Assembly: GCF_001571245.1 (NCBI RefSeq) | Contig: NZ_BCTK01000006.1 | Coordinates: 434,001 to 498,000 of the forward strand | Length of the DNA: 64,000 nucleotides | Source: Achromobacter piechaudii NBRC 102461 | Lineage (GTDB): Bacteria; Pseudomonadota; Gammaproteobacteria; Burkholderiales; Burkholderiaceae_B | Reading direction: 5' to 3' | Shown here: positions 1 through 12,397 of the stretch, one piece after another | How the letters are laid out: each line of letters opens with the position of its first letter | Position numbering within the stretch: position 1 is the stretch's first letter | Program-made: the position numbers and the translations under genes | The notes under the pieces: model-generated | What the model was told of the DNA's origin: nothing | Databases searched by the model: none | The model's input: only the letters and a program-made list of their open reading frames with translations

Positions 1-1
1 C

Positions 2-454
2 GAGGCACGCCGGCTGCGTCGCGCGTGGCTGTTCGTCATCGCCATCACCCTGCACAACCTGCCCGAGGGCCTGGCCATCGGCGTGGGCTACGCGGGCAAC
101 GACCCGGTGCGCGGCACGGCGCTGGCCACCGGCATCGCCATCCAGGACGTGCCGGAGGGGCTGGTGGTGGCGGTGGCGCTGCTGGCGGCCGGCTACAAGC
201 GTGCGTTCGCCGTGGCGCTGGGCATGTTGTCGGGTCTGGTCGAGCCGCTGGGGGCGGTGCTGGGCGCGGCCATCGTCGGCTGGTCGCTGCTGCTGCTGCC
301 CTGGGGCCTGGGCTTTGCCGCCGGCGCCATGTTGTTTGTCATCAGCCACGAAATCATTCCCGAATCGCACCGCAAGGGTCACGAGGTCTACGCCACCTGC
401 GGCTTGATGCTGGGCTTCGTGCTGATGATGTTGCTGGATACCGCGCTGGGCTAG
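2..454 (+). CDS. ZIP family metal transporter, C-terminal part
   Basis: The gene is open at the left edge of the window, so only about 150 C-terminal residues are visible and the start is outside. ZIP proteins move divalent metals such as zinc into the cytoplasm across the inner membrane. The signature [10 protein letters not shown] of ZIP helix IV lies at about visible residues 18-27, and a second metal-site helix [11 protein letters not shown] (helix V) follows. The rest is hydrophobic segments ending at a TAG stop, with [15 protein letters not shown] as the typical last cytoplasmic/metal loop. This matches the bacterial ZupT/GufA-like group. Substrate cannot be decided from the sequence. 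A short GC-rich stretch follows before the glycine riboswitch. Confidence 0.9.
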   Translation, partial: EARRLRRAWLFVIAITLHNLPEGLAIGVGYAGNDPVRGTALATGIAIQDVPEGLVVAVALLAAGYKRAFAVALGMLSGLVEPLGAVLGAAIVGWSLLLLPWGLGFAAGAMLFVISHEIIPESHRKGHEVYATCGLMLGFVLMMLLDTALG

Positions 455-502
455 GGCTAGGGCTGGCGCGGTTCGGCCGGCCGGCGGCCTCGGAAATCGC
501 GC

Positions 503-531
503 TTTTCCGGTGCTTGTTTTCGTTGTATGCT
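503..531 (+). promoter_or_regulatory. possible sigma70 promoter for the gcv operon
   Basis: TATGCT (526-531) lies 17 nt after a weak TTTTCC (503-508). This would start transcription near 538, just ahead of the first riboswitch aptamer. The -35 box is poor, so this is only a candidate placement. Confidence 0.35.
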
Positions 532-551
532 TGGCGCCGCTGTCACGCATG

Positions 552-790
552 TCTGCGGGAGAGAGCGCCCCTTTTTCAGGGTCGCCGCCGAAGGCGCAAT
601 TCGCCCAGAATCGCTCAGGTAACCGATACCGCACATGCTTGCCCCGTCCCGGTTTTTCAACCGGTCGATAGGGCAAAACAGTACTCTGGAGAGACCTGGC
701 GCCGCCCCGAATTCGGGACACAGCGAGCAGCCCAGGCGCCGAAGGTGCAAACCCGCAACGCGGGGCAACTCTCAGGCAAAAGGACAGAGG
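552..790 (+). promoter_or_regulatory. tandem glycine riboswitch upstream of gcvT
   Basis: Two aptamers of the glycine riboswitch class are visible. Aptamer 1 spans about 554-633, with P1 formed by TGCGG (554-558) and CCGCA (629-633). It contains GGGAGAGAGC, GCCGAAGGCGCAA and CTCAGGTAACCGATACC. Aptamer 2 spans about 684-789, with P1 CTCT (684-687)/AGAG (786-789). It contains CTGGAGAGACC, GCGCCGAAGGTGCAA and CTCAGGCAAAAGGACAGAG, the family consensus. The known role of this class upstream of gcvTHP is to switch expression on when glycine is high, so that excess glycine is cleaved. About 100 nt remain between the second aptamer and the gcvT start, room for the expression platform. The inter-aptamer linker is unusually long and is reported as a finding. 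Confidence 0.95.
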
Positions 791-888
791 GGCGGAAGAT
801 TCAGCCGTGGCCGTGTGGGCGCAAGCGCTCGTCACGACCGGCATTCCGTAACCCTGGCAAGCCATTGCCGTCCCGGAGTTTTTCGCGC

Positions 889-1989
889 ATGTCCGCAACC
901 CTCAAACGCACCCCGCTGGCCGACGAACACATCGCCTCTGGCGCCCGAATGGTCGATTTCGGCGGCTGGGACATGCCCCTGGCCTACGGCTCGCAGCTTG
1001 AGGAACACCACGCGGTGCGCCAGGACGCCGGCATGTTCGACGTTTCCCACATGCTGAACGTGGACGTCGCCGGCCCGGACGCCTTCGCCTTTCTGCAACG
1101 CCTGGTCGCCAACGACGTGGCCAAGCTGACCGTGCCCGGCAAGGCGCTGTATTCGTGCATGCTGAACCCGCAGGGCGGCGTCATCGATGACCTGATCATC
1201 TATTTCTTCGCGGCCGACGAATGGCGCGTGGTGGTCAATGCCGGCACCGCCGACAAAGACGTCGCCTGGATGCAGCGCGTGAAGCAGGCCGGCAATTTCG
1301 ACGTCGCCATCACCCCGCGCCGCGATCTGGCCATGGTGGCCGTGCAGGGCCCGAACGCTCGCGCCAAGGTCTGGGCCGCGCGCCCCGCATGGCAGGCCGC
1401 CACCGAAGCACTGACCCCGTTCGTCGCCGCCCGCATCGACGGCGACACGCTGGTCGCGCGCACGGGCTACACCGGCGAAGACGGTTTTGAAATCGTCCTG
1501 CCCGCGGCAGACGTGGTGCAACTGTGGCGCGACCTTGCCGCCCAGGGCGTGCGCCCGGCCGGCCTGGGCGCGCGCGACACGCTGCGCCTGGAAGCCGGCA
1601 TGAACCTGTACGGCCAGGACATGGACGAACTGACCCAGCCCGACCAGGCCGGCCTGACCTGGACCGTCTCTTTGAAAAACGCCGAACGCCGCTTCATCGG
1701 CCGCGACGCGCTGGAGCAATTCGCCTCCCCGGCCGCCTTTGTCGGCCTGAAGCTGCAAGAGCGCGGCGTGATGCGCGCCCACATGGCCGTGCGCTGCGCG
1801 GGCGGCACGGGCGAACTCACCAGCGGCACCATGTCGCCCACGCTGGGCGTGTCGATCGGCTTTGCCCGCCTGCCGCAAGGCGTGCGTCCGGGCGATACGG
1901 TCGAGGTCGACATCCGTGGCAAATGGGTGCCCGCGCTGGTCTGCAAACTGCCCTTCGTCCGTAACGGCAAAGCCGTCGAACACTCGTAA
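889..1989 (+). CDS. gcvT: aminomethyltransferase, glycine cleavage system T protein
   Basis: GcvT takes the aminomethyl group from the lipoyl arm of GcvH, releases ammonia and passes the one-carbon unit to tetrahydrofolate. The 366-residue product has the usual family length. The N-terminus [20 protein letters not shown] and the motifs [16 protein letters not shown] and [18 protein letters not shown] are characteristic; the folate-binding GCV_T domain is followed by the C-terminal barrel. I chose the ATG at 889 because the family N-terminus begins right there and GGAG lies about 10 nt upstream. The reading frame stays open far upstream through the riboswitch, but that stretch is non-coding. 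It is the first gene of gcvT-gcvH-gcvP and is controlled by the riboswitch. Confidence 0.97.
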   Translation: MSATLKRTPLADEHIASGARMVDFGGWDMPLAYGSQLEEHHAVRQDAGMFDVSHMLNVDVAGPDAFAFLQRLVANDVAKLTVPGKALYSCMLNPQGGVIDDLIIYFFAADEWRVVVNAGTADKDVAWMQRVKQAGNFDVAITPRRDLAMVAVQGPNARAKVWAARPAWQAATEALTPFVAARIDGDTLVARTGYTGEDGFEIVLPAADVVQLWRDLAAQGVRPAGLGARDTLRLEAGMNLYGQDMDELTQPDQAGLTWTVSLKNAERRFIGRDALEQFASPAAFVGLKLQERGVMRAHMAVRCAGGTGELTSGTMSPTLGVSIGFARLPQGVRPGDTVEVDIRGKWVPALVCKLPFVRNGKAVEHS

Positions 1990-2000
1990 ACTCGAAGCTT

Positions 2001-2042
2001 CGCGCGAACGCCGGCCCCTTGCGGGCGCCTGCCGTTCACGCG
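2001..2042 (+). repeat. imperfect hairpin between gcvT and gcvH
   Basis: CGCGCGAACG (2001-2010) pairs with CGTTCACGCG (2033-2042) apart from one mismatch, with further GC pairing inside. There is no T-tract. It may stabilise the gcvT 3' end or tune gcvH expression. Confidence 0.45.
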
Positions 2043-2090
2043 AGGCGCGCAACACCATTCATCTACCCCGTATTCCCTAGAGGATTTCCC

Positions 2091-2468
2091 ATGAGCCTGC
2101 CCACCGATCGCAAGTACACCCAGTCCCACGAATGGGTCAAAGCCGAAGGCGACGTGTTCGTCGTCGGCATCACCGACACCGCCCAGGACCAATTGGGCGA
2201 CCTGGTTTTCGTTGGCGACGTCAAGGTCGGCGCCAAGTTGAACGCGGGCGAAACCGCTGGCGTGGTCGAATCGGTCAAGGCCGCTTCCGACATCTACGCA
2301 CCCGTCGCCGGCGAAATCGTTGCCTTCAACGACGAACTGGAAAACAACCCCAGCCTGATCAACGAATCGGCCTTCACCGCCTGGATCTTCAAGATCAAGC
2401 CGGTCAACGCCGCCGATGCCGACAAGCTGCTTGACGCTGCCGGCTACGAAGCCGTCGCCAACGGTTAA
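2091..2468 (+). CDS. gcvH: glycine cleavage system H protein
   Basis: GcvH is the small lipoylated carrier that shuttles the aminomethyl intermediate between GcvP, GcvT and lipoamide dehydrogenase. The 125-residue product has the standard length. It starts with MSLPTDRKYTQSHEWVK, and the lipoyl-attachment motif ETAGVVESVKAASDIYAP puts the modified lysine at K63. The ATG at 2091 is chosen because the conserved N-terminus begins there and AGAGGA lies just upstream (2079-2084). It sits between gcvT and gcvP with hairpins on both sides, as a normal member of the glycine-cleavage operon. The L protein (lipoamide dehydrogenase) is not in this window. Confidence 0.97.
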   Translation: MSLPTDRKYTQSHEWVKAEGDVFVVGITDTAQDQLGDLVFVGDVKVGAKLNAGETAGVVESVKAASDIYAPVAGEIVAFNDELENNPSLINESAFTAWIFKIKPVNAADADKLLDAAGYEAVANG

Positions 2469-2477
2469 GCCGGTCCG

Positions 2478-2510
2478 AGCCGGGCGCGCCGACCTCGTGG
2501 CGCGCCGGCT
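2478..2510 (+). repeat. GC-rich hairpin between gcvH and gcvP
   Basis: AGCCGGGCGCGCC (2478-2490) can pair with GGCGCGCCGGCT (2499-2510) with a single bulged G and an 8-nt loop. No T-tract follows, so it is unlikely to be a full terminator. It may be an RNA-stability or processing element within the operon. Confidence 0.5.
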
Positions 2511-2540
2511 TGCACGATGCACCACCACCCGAGATTGCCC

Positions 2541-5414
<2,874 letters not shown>

Positions 5415-5473
5415 CGCGGGCACGTGGCGTCGGGCCTCGGTCCGGCGCCTCTTGCTCTTGTGGCAAGGCAATG

Positions 5474-5509
5474 AAAAATGCCTCCATCTTGCGATGGAGG
5501 CATTTTTTT
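5474..5509. terminator. bidirectional intrinsic terminator between gcvP and the DUF945 gene
   Basis: A perfect 15-bp stem (5474-5488 with 5493-5507) closes a TTGC loop. It has a T-run on the plus strand (5503-5509) and the matching A-run at the left. It ends gcvTHP and, read on the minus strand, the convergent DUF945 gene. Confidence 0.92.
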
Positions 5510-5551
5510 ATCGGCGCAGGCGGCGAATCGTGCGCCGCGTACTGGGTCCGC

Positions 5552-7513
5552 TTACTTCGCCGGTGCGGCCTGCGCCGCCGCGTTGAAGTCTTCGGCGATG
5601 CTGATGAAAGTGTTCAGCAGGATTTGCAGGTTGTCCTTGCCAATCCCGCCTTCGGCGTTCATGTCCATTTGCAGCACGGCCTGGTTGTTGTTGTCCAGGT
5701 AGGCGCGGGTCCAGCGGTATTCCTGGTTCCAGCTGTTGATCGCCTTCAAGGACATCGGCTTCTTGGTCTTGTACGTGGCCGTCATGACCAGGTCCAGGCA
5801 CTTTTCAGTGAAGTCGTTGCACAGGAATTCCAGGCGCAGATCGCTGGCGCCGGTGGTGCCCGGGTCGAGCACCAGCACGGGGCCTTCATCGCCGTCCTGC
5901 TTGTTGGCGGTGATGCCCATGTCGTCCAGCAGGCTGCTGACGGTGTCCAGGCTGAAGTCCTGCATCACGCCCGTGGCGGCAGGCGTGGCGCCTTCGGCCG
6001 GTTCTTCCTGGCCCATGCCGGGCATGGGTTCGTCTGCGTCATCGCCCATGGAGCCCATGCCGGCAGCGCCGAGCAGGCCGCTGAACAGTTCGTCGGCGGG
6101 GATTTCCTTGCCGTTCAGGTTGCCCATGCCGTCCGCGTACGTGAACTTGCCGACGATGTTGTCGCCGTCGTTCTTGCCCACGTTGAACATTTCGGCCATG
6201 CCCGACATCTGGCGCACGGTCTGGTCGGCGTCTTCGGCGGCCTTCTCGGGGGTCAGCCCTTCCTTCTTGACGGCGTATTGCGCAACCAGGTCCTGCACCA
6301 TCGGCTTGGAAATGATGAGCGTGGCGTCGATGCGCTTGATGGCCTTGGCGGCGATCTCTTGCGGCGTCAGGTTCTTGGCGTCGGGCGGGTTGGCCAGATC
6401 CAGCGTGAAGTTCAGCTTGCTTTCGCCCTTGGCGGTCTTCCAGCTGATCGGATCGATGCTGAACGACGGATTGCCCGCCAGCAGCTTGCCGGCGCTATCG
6501 AGCATGGTCTGGAACTGTTCGTCCTTCAGGCCTTCGTCTTCGGTCTGCGCCATGTATTGGCGCATCAGCTGGTTGTACGTGTCCGACAACTGCTTGACGG
6601 CCTGGCCGTCAAGCTTGGCCAGCTTGATCACGGCCTGGCCGTTGCCCAGCGCCACGTCGTTGACGGTGATGTCGCCCGTTTGATAGGCAGCTTGCACGTT
6701 GATCGACTTGTCGTCTTCGGACAGCTTCACGCCATAGCTGAAATTGTCCAGCGACAGCTTGACGTCATCCTGCTTGCGCGTGACGTCGATGCGCTTGATC
6801 TTCAAGCCCGAATCGCCCATCGACACGCCGAACTTGCCCATGTGGCTGTTCACGTCCATCGTCAGGCCGGTGATCGCCATGACCACCGGGTCATTGCTTT
6901 TCGTGCCGTCGATGGCCAGCTTGTCCATCACGCCCTGTGCGGTGACGCCTTGCAGCTCGCGGTCGAACGAGCCGGTGATCTGCATGCCGCTGAAGTCGAT
7001 CGTGTTGCCTTGCAGCGAGGTCGAGACCGGCGCGATCTTCGACGTGGAAGTCGTCGTGCCGCTGTAGCTGACCATCGCGTCGCTGATGAGCGGCGATACG
7101 TCCTTGGTCAGCGCGAACACTTCCTTCAGGTTGTCGGTCTTGGCGACCTCGGCGTGCACGAAGGCCAGCTTGGGGGCGAGCGCGCCGCGCGACAGCGCGG
7201 TCTTGGGGAACGGGCCGTGTTCGATGACGGCATCGAATTCGATCATGCCGGCAGGCATGGCGTCCGGGCTCTTGTCGTTCTTGACCAGCGACAGGCCGTA
7301 GCGCGCCTGGGTCGAGAACAGGCTGCGGTCGTACTTGAGCTGATCGATGCGCAGGCCGAACAGCGGGGTCAGCTTGGCCAGCTTTTCGTTGGCTTCTGCC
7401 AAGTGGCGTTGCGAGCTTTCCTCAATGCGCTTGCCGGTATACCACGTGGCGCCTACCCAGCTTCCCGCTCCCACTATGACCACGCCGAGGGTGATCGCTA
7501 CGCTCTTTTTCAT
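5552..7513 (-). CDS. DUF945 (YdgA-like) family protein
   Basis: The 653-residue product begins MKKSVAITLGVVIVGAGSW, a single N-terminal membrane segment (about residues 4-22) that would leave the bulk in the periplasm. The following ATWYTGKRIEESSQRHLAEAN and the long beta-rich body are typical of DUF945, for which E. coli YdgA is the reference; no biochemical function is firmly known to me. It is longer than YdgA (about 500 residues). The extra length includes an acidic low-complexity stretch (GDDADEPMPGMGQEEPAEG) two thirds of the way through. It is a single gene, convergent with gcvP and sharing its terminator. The start ATG at 7513 directly precedes the membrane segment. Confidence 0.85.
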   Translation of the reverse strand: MKKSVAITLGVVIVGAGSWVGATWYTGKRIEESSQRHLAEANEKLAKLTPLFGLRIDQLKYDRSLFSTQARYGLSLVKNDKSPDAMPAGMIEFDAVIEHGPFPKTALSRGALAPKLAFVHAEVAKTDNLKEVFALTKDVSPLISDAMVSYSGTTTSTSKIAPVSTSLQGNTIDFSGMQITGSFDRELQGVTAQGVMDKLAIDGTKSNDPVVMAITGLTMDVNSHMGKFGVSMGDSGLKIKRIDVTRKQDDVKLSLDNFSYGVKLSEDDKSINVQAAYQTGDITVNDVALGNGQAVIKLAKLDGQAVKQLSDTYNQLMRQYMAQTEDEGLKDEQFQTMLDSAGKLLAGNPSFSIDPISWKTAKGESKLNFTLDLANPPDAKNLTPQEIAAKAIKRIDATLIISKPMVQDLVAQYAVKKEGLTPEKAAEDADQTVRQMSGMAEMFNVGKNDGDNIVGKFTYADGMGNLNGKEIPADELFSGLLGAAGMGSMGDDADEPMPGMGQEEPAEGATPAATGVMQDFSLDTVSSLLDDMGITANKQDGDEGPVLVLDPGTTGASDLRLEFLCNDFTEKCLDLVMTATYKTKKPMSLKAINSWNQEYRWTRAYLDNNNQAVLQMDMNAEGGIGKDNLQILLNTFISIAEDFNAAAQAAPAK

Positions 7514-7697
7514 CGTTCTGCTTTTTCGTTGATTATCGAGTCATATCCGGCAGACGGGGCATTGCACCGTCGCGGCTGGTTTCCCAGGCGCGGCTGCCGG
7601 CATACACGCATTCATCGGCCTGTAAGGGCCCGCGCCGGAGTATACCGATGGGTTACGACACCCGACCGTGCGCGCAGTTACTGAAGATTTCAAAATG

Positions 7698-7725
7698 AAA
7701 AACCGGCGATCTGCGCCGGTTTTTT
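7698..7725. terminator. intrinsic terminator downstream of the minus-strand M81 gene
   Basis: AAAAACCGGCG (7698-7708) pairs with CGCCGGTTTTT (7714-7724) around a 5-nt loop. On the minus strand this follows the stop of the M81 peptidase gene (7751) by about 25 nt and is the likely end of the whole M81/ABC/amidase operon. The A/T runs make it work in both directions. Confidence 0.88.
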
Positions 7726-7750
7726 GTCGACAATTTGCCGAATGCGCCGC

Positions 7751-9226
7751 CTACAGCGGATCCAGCGGGTAGATCGGTCGGCGCACATGCTTGAATTCAA
7801 GCTGGCCGTAGTCGGACGTGGTCACGCCCACGCCGGTGCATTCGATCACCTCGGTCGCCATGTCCGAGAAGCCGGCGCGCCAGTGCACGCGGCTTTTCAG
7901 CACCACGTAGCGCTTTTGCAGCGGGTCGATGCCGGCGGACAACAGGCAGTTGATGTCGAAGGGTTCCTGGTGGCGCGAGACCACCACGATCTCGACCCGG
8001 CCGGTGTCGATCACCACGGTCAGGCCCGTGTCGTTGCGCACGCCTCGATACATGGGGCCCCGATTCAGGTACACGCCATCGAACACCAGCTTGACGCGGC
8101 CCGTCACTTCCAACGGTTCGCTCGGCTGCTTGATCGCAGGCATGGGCAGCTTGCCGCCCAGCTTCAAGGTGATGGTCTTGCCCACGCCCGCCGCGGCGGC
8201 TTCGGTGGCGGCCTGGGGGTCGCAGATGGCGTAGAACACCACGTTGTCCAATTCCTGGCGCAGCACTTCGGCCAGCACGGCCGTGGTGTCCATGGTGCCG
8301 CCCGAGCCGGTGTTGTCGAAGTGGTCCAGCAGCACCACCGGGCCTTGCTCGATCTGCTTGGCCCGGGCGATGGTCGGAGCCAGCGGTTCGGGGTGGAACA
8401 CCCAGTCGGCGCGGCCCGTCCAGGCGCGCTCCAGCAGTTCGTCGCGGTGGCGTTCGGCCTCTTGCAGGTTGCCGTCGGTACAGACCACGGCGCTCAGGCC
8501 CGCTTCGCGGATGTCCGCATGCGGAAAGCCCACGAAGACCGAGGCGGCCAGCACGCCGCCCGCTTCCAGTTCCTTGCAGCGTTCTTGTAAGGGCTTGTTG
8601 GGCGCGGCGTGGGTGCCCTGGCACATGATGTGCGGCAGCATGGGCTTGTTGGCCCAGCTCATGACGGGTTTGATTTCGCCCTTGAGGGTGCGCACGATGA
8701 CATTGGCCGCGCGCACGCCGGCTTCCCGGATATCCACGTGGGGATACGTGTGAAAGCCGCTGATGACGGTCGCGTTCTTGACGATGTCGTCATAGATGTT
8801 GGCGTGCATGTCCAGCGTGACCGCCACGGGCGTGGTCGGGTCGATTTCGCGCAGGCGGCGCAGCAGGTCGCCCTCGGCGTCCTCGACGCCTTCGGCGACC
8901 ATCGCGCCATGCAGATCCAGCAGGATGGCGTCGAAGCCGCCCAGCTTGACCTGGTCCAGCACCAGCGTGCACAAGCGCTCATGCGTGTCGGCGCTGGTGG
9001 GGCCGCTGGGCCAGGACTCGGCCGCTACAGGCACGACCATTTCCGCGCCCTCGCGGCGCGCCACTTCGATGTACCCGCCCAGGCCGCTGTCGGTGTTCTC
9101 GTAGGCCTTGATGGCGCGGTCGCCAGCCAGGATCTCGGGACTGCCTCGGAAAAAACGTTCAAGCGGGGTCGGCACGGGCGAATAGGTATTCGTCTCGTGC
9201 TTGATCATTGCCAATAGCCAACGCAT
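7751..9226 (-). CDS. M81 family metallopeptidase (MlrC-like), first copy
   Basis: The 491-residue product belongs to the MlrC/M81 family, zinc peptidases named for the enzyme that hydrolyses linearised microcystin; most members act on unknown small peptides or amides. Visible family signatures are the N-terminal MIKHETNTYSP, DLHGAMVAEG (from residue 104), TLDMHANIYDD and GFHTYPHVDI, which supply the predicted metal-binding Asp/His residues. The C-terminal half contains DNTGSGGTMDTT, the other family hallmark. It is the last gene of the minus-strand operon, 27 nt after the amidase. A second, divergent M81 gene starts the same operon (15928-17436). The natural substrate is not known from the sequence. 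Confidence 0.9.
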   Translation of the reverse strand: MRWLLAMIKHETNTYSPVPTPLERFFRGSPEILAGDRAIKAYENTDSGLGGYIEVARREGAEMVVPVAAESWPSGPTSADTHERLCTLVLDQVKLGGFDAILLDLHGAMVAEGVEDAEGDLLRRLREIDPTTPVAVTLDMHANIYDDIVKNATVISGFHTYPHVDIREAGVRAANVIVRTLKGEIKPVMSWANKPMLPHIMCQGTHAAPNKPLQERCKELEAGGVLAASVFVGFPHADIREAGLSAVVCTDGNLQEAERHRDELLERAWTGRADWVFHPEPLAPTIARAKQIEQGPVVLLDHFDNTGSGGTMDTTAVLAEVLRQELDNVVFYAICDPQAATEAAAAGVGKTITLKLGGKLPMPAIKQPSEPLEVTGRVKLVFDGVYLNRGPMYRGVRNDTGLTVVIDTGRVEIVVVSRHQEPFDINCLLSAGIDPLQKRYVVLKSRVHWRAGFSDMATEVIECTGVGVTTSDYGQLEFKHVRRPIYPLDPL

Positions 9227-9253
9227 GGGAATTCCTGTGGTTGCTGTGGAAAG

Positions 9254-10663
9254 TCAGATCGGTTTGGGAGGCTGCGGCCACGGGAGCTGGGCGGGGCGCA
9301 TCTGTTCCCAGGCGCGCGCCACGCGCAGTACGCCCAGGTCGTCAAAGCGCGCGCCGGCGATTTGCAGGCCGATGGGCAGCCCGGCTCGCGTGTAGCCGCA
9401 ATTGACGGAGGCGGCGGGCTGCTCGCTCATGTTGAAAGGCAGCGTGTAGCCGATGTGGTGCATGGTCGTGGCCACTTCGTTGGTGGGCGAAGGCCATTCG
9501 GCGTTGTACGCCACCACGGGCGCGACCGGCGACAGCACGTAGTCGAAGGGAGCGCAGGCGGCCACGGTCTTGGCGCGCACGTTCAAGGTTTCGTAGTAGC
9601 TCTTGAAGACGGCCTCGCCGCTTTGGCCGCCGCCGCTTTCCGCCCAGGTGCGGATGAAGGGCAGGATCTTTGCGCGGCGTGCTTCGGGCAGCGCGGCCAG
9701 GTCGATGGCCGAGCGCGTGCGCCAGAAGCGGTCCACGCCCTCCAGCATGTCGGGCGTCATCCAGGGCAGCATCGGCGTGACGATGGCGCCGGCGGCTTCG
9801 AAGGCTTGCGCGGCGTCTTGCACGGCTTCGCGCACTTCGGGGTCCAGCGGCAGGCCGCAGCCCGCATCCATCAGCAGGCCGATGCGCAAGCCTTTGAGGT
9901 CTTGCGTCAGGTTCAGCCAGTCGAAGTCCTGGAAGGGCAAGCTCATGTGGTCGCGCGCATCGGGCTGCGACAGCACGCCCATCATCAGCGCGGTGTCGGT
10001 GATCGTGCGCGTCATGGGACCGGCGCAGCGGCCCATGAACGGCGGGTCGATGGGAATGCGGCCCAGGCTGGGCTTGAGCGTGGCGATGCCGCACCATGCA
10101 GCCGGCAGTCGGACCGAACCGCCGATGTCGGTGCCGATATGCAGCGGGCCATAACCTGCTGCCGCCGCCGCGCCCGCGCCCGCGCTGGAGCCGCCCGGGT
10201 TCTTGCTCAGGTCCCAGGGGTTGCGCGTCAATTCGTGAAAGCTGGACAGGCCCGAGGACAGCATGCCGAAGTCCGGCATGGTGGTTTTGCCCAACAGCAC
10301 CGCGCCGGCTTCGCGCATGCGGGCGGCAGGCGGGGCGTCGGCGGCGGCGGGCGTCAGTTCGGTGGCGGCGGTGCCCAGCGGCACGGGCGTGCCGCGCGTG
10401 GCGATGTTTTCCTTGATGGTGGCGGGCACGCCATCCAGGCTATAGCCGCCCGCCGCTTGCGGCTCGCCTTTCATCCAGCGGGCTTCGGATTGCCGCGCCT
10501 GCGCCAGCGCACCCTCGGGGTCCAGCGCATAGGTGGCCTTCAGGTGCGGTTCCCAGCGCTCGATGTGTTCGAGCACCGAGCGCGTGGCTTCCACGGGCGA
10601 CAAAGTCTTGTCGCGATAGGCTTGCAGCAGTTCCTGGGCGGACAGTTCGTACGGTTGTGACAT
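9254..10663 (-). CDS. amidase signature family hydrolase
   Basis: The 469-residue product is an amidase-signature enzyme, which hydrolyses C-N bonds of amides with a Ser-cisSer-Lys triad. The lysine lies in VPATIKENIATRG and the serine motif is NPGGSSAGAGAAAAAGYGP, followed by TDIGGSVRLPAAW with the nucleophilic serine. The length is normal for the family. GatA of the tRNA amidotransferase is related, but no gatB/gatC is nearby, and the context (dipeptide-type transporter upstream, M81 peptidase downstream) argues for a catabolic amidase. It lies 36 nt after the ABC ATPase gene on the same strand. Substrate unknown. Confidence 0.9.
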   Translation of the reverse strand: MSQPYELSAQELLQAYRDKTLSPVEATRSVLEHIERWEPHLKATYALDPEGALAQARQSEARWMKGEPQAAGGYSLDGVPATIKENIATRGTPVPLGTAATELTPAAADAPPAARMREAGAVLLGKTTMPDFGMLSSGLSSFHELTRNPWDLSKNPGGSSAGAGAAAAAGYGPLHIGTDIGGSVRLPAAWCGIATLKPSLGRIPIDPPFMGRCAGPMTRTITDTALMMGVLSQPDARDHMSLPFQDFDWLNLTQDLKGLRIGLLMDAGCGLPLDPEVREAVQDAAQAFEAAGAIVTPMLPWMTPDMLEGVDRFWRTRSAIDLAALPEARRAKILPFIRTWAESGGGQSGEAVFKSYYETLNVRAKTVAACAPFDYVLSPVAPVVAYNAEWPSPTNEVATTMHHIGYTLPFNMSEQPAASVNCGYTRAGLPIGLQIAGARFDDLGVLRVARAWEQMRPAQLPWPQPPKPI

Positions 10664-10699
10664 CTCGGTTCCAGTGTTGCGAAGGCGGCAATCAGACGG

Positions 10700-12397
10700 T
10701 CAGGGCGCGGTGGCTTGCGCCAGCGTGGCCGCGACGGGACGGAAGTTGCGGAAGTCCCAGTCGCGCCCGGGCGCCGCGTCGATCAGCGCGCGCGTGTACT
10801 CGTGGCGCGGCTCGGTCAACACGGTTTCGGCCGAACCGGTTTCCACCACCTTGCCGCGTTGCATGACCATGATGGTGTCGCAGATCTGCGCGGCCACGCG
10901 CAAGTCGTGCGTGATGAACAGCACGCCCACGCCGGTGCGTTGGCGCACTTGTTCCAGCAGTTCCAGCACTTGCGCCTGCACGGATACGTCCAGCGCCGAC
11001 ACGGCTTCATCGGCCACCAGAATTTCCGGGTCCATGACGAGCGCGCGCGCGATGCAGATGCGCTGGCGCTGTCCGCCCGAAAACTGATGCGGGTAGCGCC
11101 GCATGGCGTCGGGGCTCAGGCCCACGACGGTCAGCGTTTCGCCCGCGCGCTTCAGCGCCTGGTCGCGCGGCATGCCGAAGTTGAGCAGCCCTTCGATGAT
11201 GGATTCGCCCACGGTGCGGCGCGGGTTCAACGAGCGGTAGGGGTCCTGGAACACGATCTGGATGCGGCGGCGCACGGGGCGCAGCGCCGAGCCGGACAAG
11301 GTGCTGAGGTCTTCGCCGCCCATCATCATGTGGCCGGCCGTGGGTTCGATCAGGCGCACGATGCAACGCGCCACCGTCGACTTGCCCGAACCGGACTCGC
11401 CGACGATGCCCAGGATCTCGCCCTTGCGCAGCGTCAGGTTGACGTCGGTAGCGGCCACGACGTGTTGCGCCGCGCGCCGCGAAAACATCGAGCTCTTGCC
11501 CGCGTAGGTGCGGCCCAGGCCCTTGACGTGCAGCACCGGCTGGCCGTCCGGCGCGTCGCGGCGCGTGGGCACCAGGCTGGGCACGGAAGACACCAACCGG
11601 CGCGTATAGGACTGCTTGGGTTCGGCCAGGATCTCGTTGCGCGTGCCGCTTTCGATAAGGTCGCCCCGGTTCATCACCACGATGCGATCCGAGATTTCGG
11701 CCACCACGCCGAAGTCGTGCGTGATGAACAGCACGGCGGTCTTGTGCTTGACCTGAAGTTCCTTGATGAGCGCCAGGATCTGCTTTTGCGTCGTCACGTC
11801 CAGCGCGGTGGTGGGCTCGTCGGCGATCAGCAGCTTGGGTTCGAGAATCAGCGCCATCGCAATCACGATGCGCTGGCGCTGGCCGCCTGACAGTTGATGC
11901 GGGTAGGCTTCGAAGATACGTTCGACGTCGGGCAGATGCACCGACTGGAACATGTCCAGCACCTTGGCGCGGCGCTCGGCGGCGCTCATGCCCTTGCGGT
12001 GCAGGCGCAGCACCTCGTCAACCTGCTTGCCCACGGTATGCACCGGGTTCAGCGCGGTCATCGGTTCCTGGAACACCATGGCCATGCGGGTCGCGCGCAT
12101 CTCGCGCAGCCGCCGCTGCGATGCGGTGGCGACGTCTTCGCCTTCGACGCGGATCGAGCCCGCGCTGATGGACAGGATGCCCTGGGGCAGCAGGCCCATC
12201 ACAGCCAGCGACGTCACTGATTTGCCAGAACCGGATTCGCCAACCACGCACACCGTTTCGCCGGCGTGCACGTCCAGGCTCAGGTTGCGCACGACGCGGT
12301 TGCCCGCGCCGGCCACTTCCACGGACAGGTTGCGAATGGCCAGGATGGCGGACGAGGTATCGCCCGCGGGGGGAGTAGGGGAGTAGGTCATCGGCAT
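10700..12397 (-). CDS. dipeptide/oligopeptide-type ABC transporter, fused double ATP-binding protein
   Basis: The 565-residue product carries two complete ATPase domains in one chain, like GsiA, in place of separate DppD and DppF. Each half has a Walker A motif (GESGSGKS), an ABC signature ([12 protein letters not shown] in the first, [12 protein letters not shown] in the second), a Walker B ([24 protein letters not shown]) and the H-loop. Both nucleotide sites therefore look active. It energises import through the two permeases encoded just upstream. Its start overlaps the stop of the upstream permease (TGATG at 12397), which implies translational coupling. A second ATG six bases on is an alternative start. 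Confidence 0.95.
   Translation of the reverse strand: MPMTYSPTPPAGDTSSAILAIRNLSVEVAGAGNRVVRNLSLDVHAGETVCVVGESGSGKSVTSLAVMGLLPQGILSISAGSIRVEGEDVATASQRRLREMRATRMAMVFQEPMTALNPVHTVGKQVDEVLRLHRKGMSAAERRAKVLDMFQSVHLPDVERIFEAYPHQLSGGQRQRIVIAMALILEPKLLIADEPTTALDVTTQKQILALIKELQVKHKTAVLFITHDFGVVAEISDRIVVMNRGDLIESGTRNEILAEPKQSYTRRLVSSVPSLVPTRRDAPDGQPVLHVKGLGRTYAGKSSMFSRRAAQHVVAATDVNLTLRKGEILGIVGESGSGKSTVARCIVRLIEPTAGHMMMGGEDLSTLSGSALRPVRRRIQIVFQDPYRSLNPRRTVGESIIEGLLNFGMPRDQALKRAGETLTVVGLSPDAMRRYPHQFSGGQRQRICIARALVMDPEILVADEAVSALDVSVQAQVLELLEQVRQRTGVGVLFITHDLRVAAQICDTIMVMQRGKVVETGSAETVLTEPRHEYTRALIDAAPGRDWDFRNFRPVAATLAQATAP

Noticed and set aside
25..888. Long open frame continuous with gcvT, apparently giving a 654-residue protein
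   Set aside because: The upstream part crosses the ZIP gene in another frame and the glycine riboswitch; its translation is low-complexity Arg/Gly/Ala. gcvT homology starts exactly at 889.
9254..10663. Amidase as GatA of the tRNA-dependent amidotransferase
   Set aside because: No gatB or gatC nearby, and it lies in a catabolic transporter operon; the motifs are shared by all amidase-signature enzymes.
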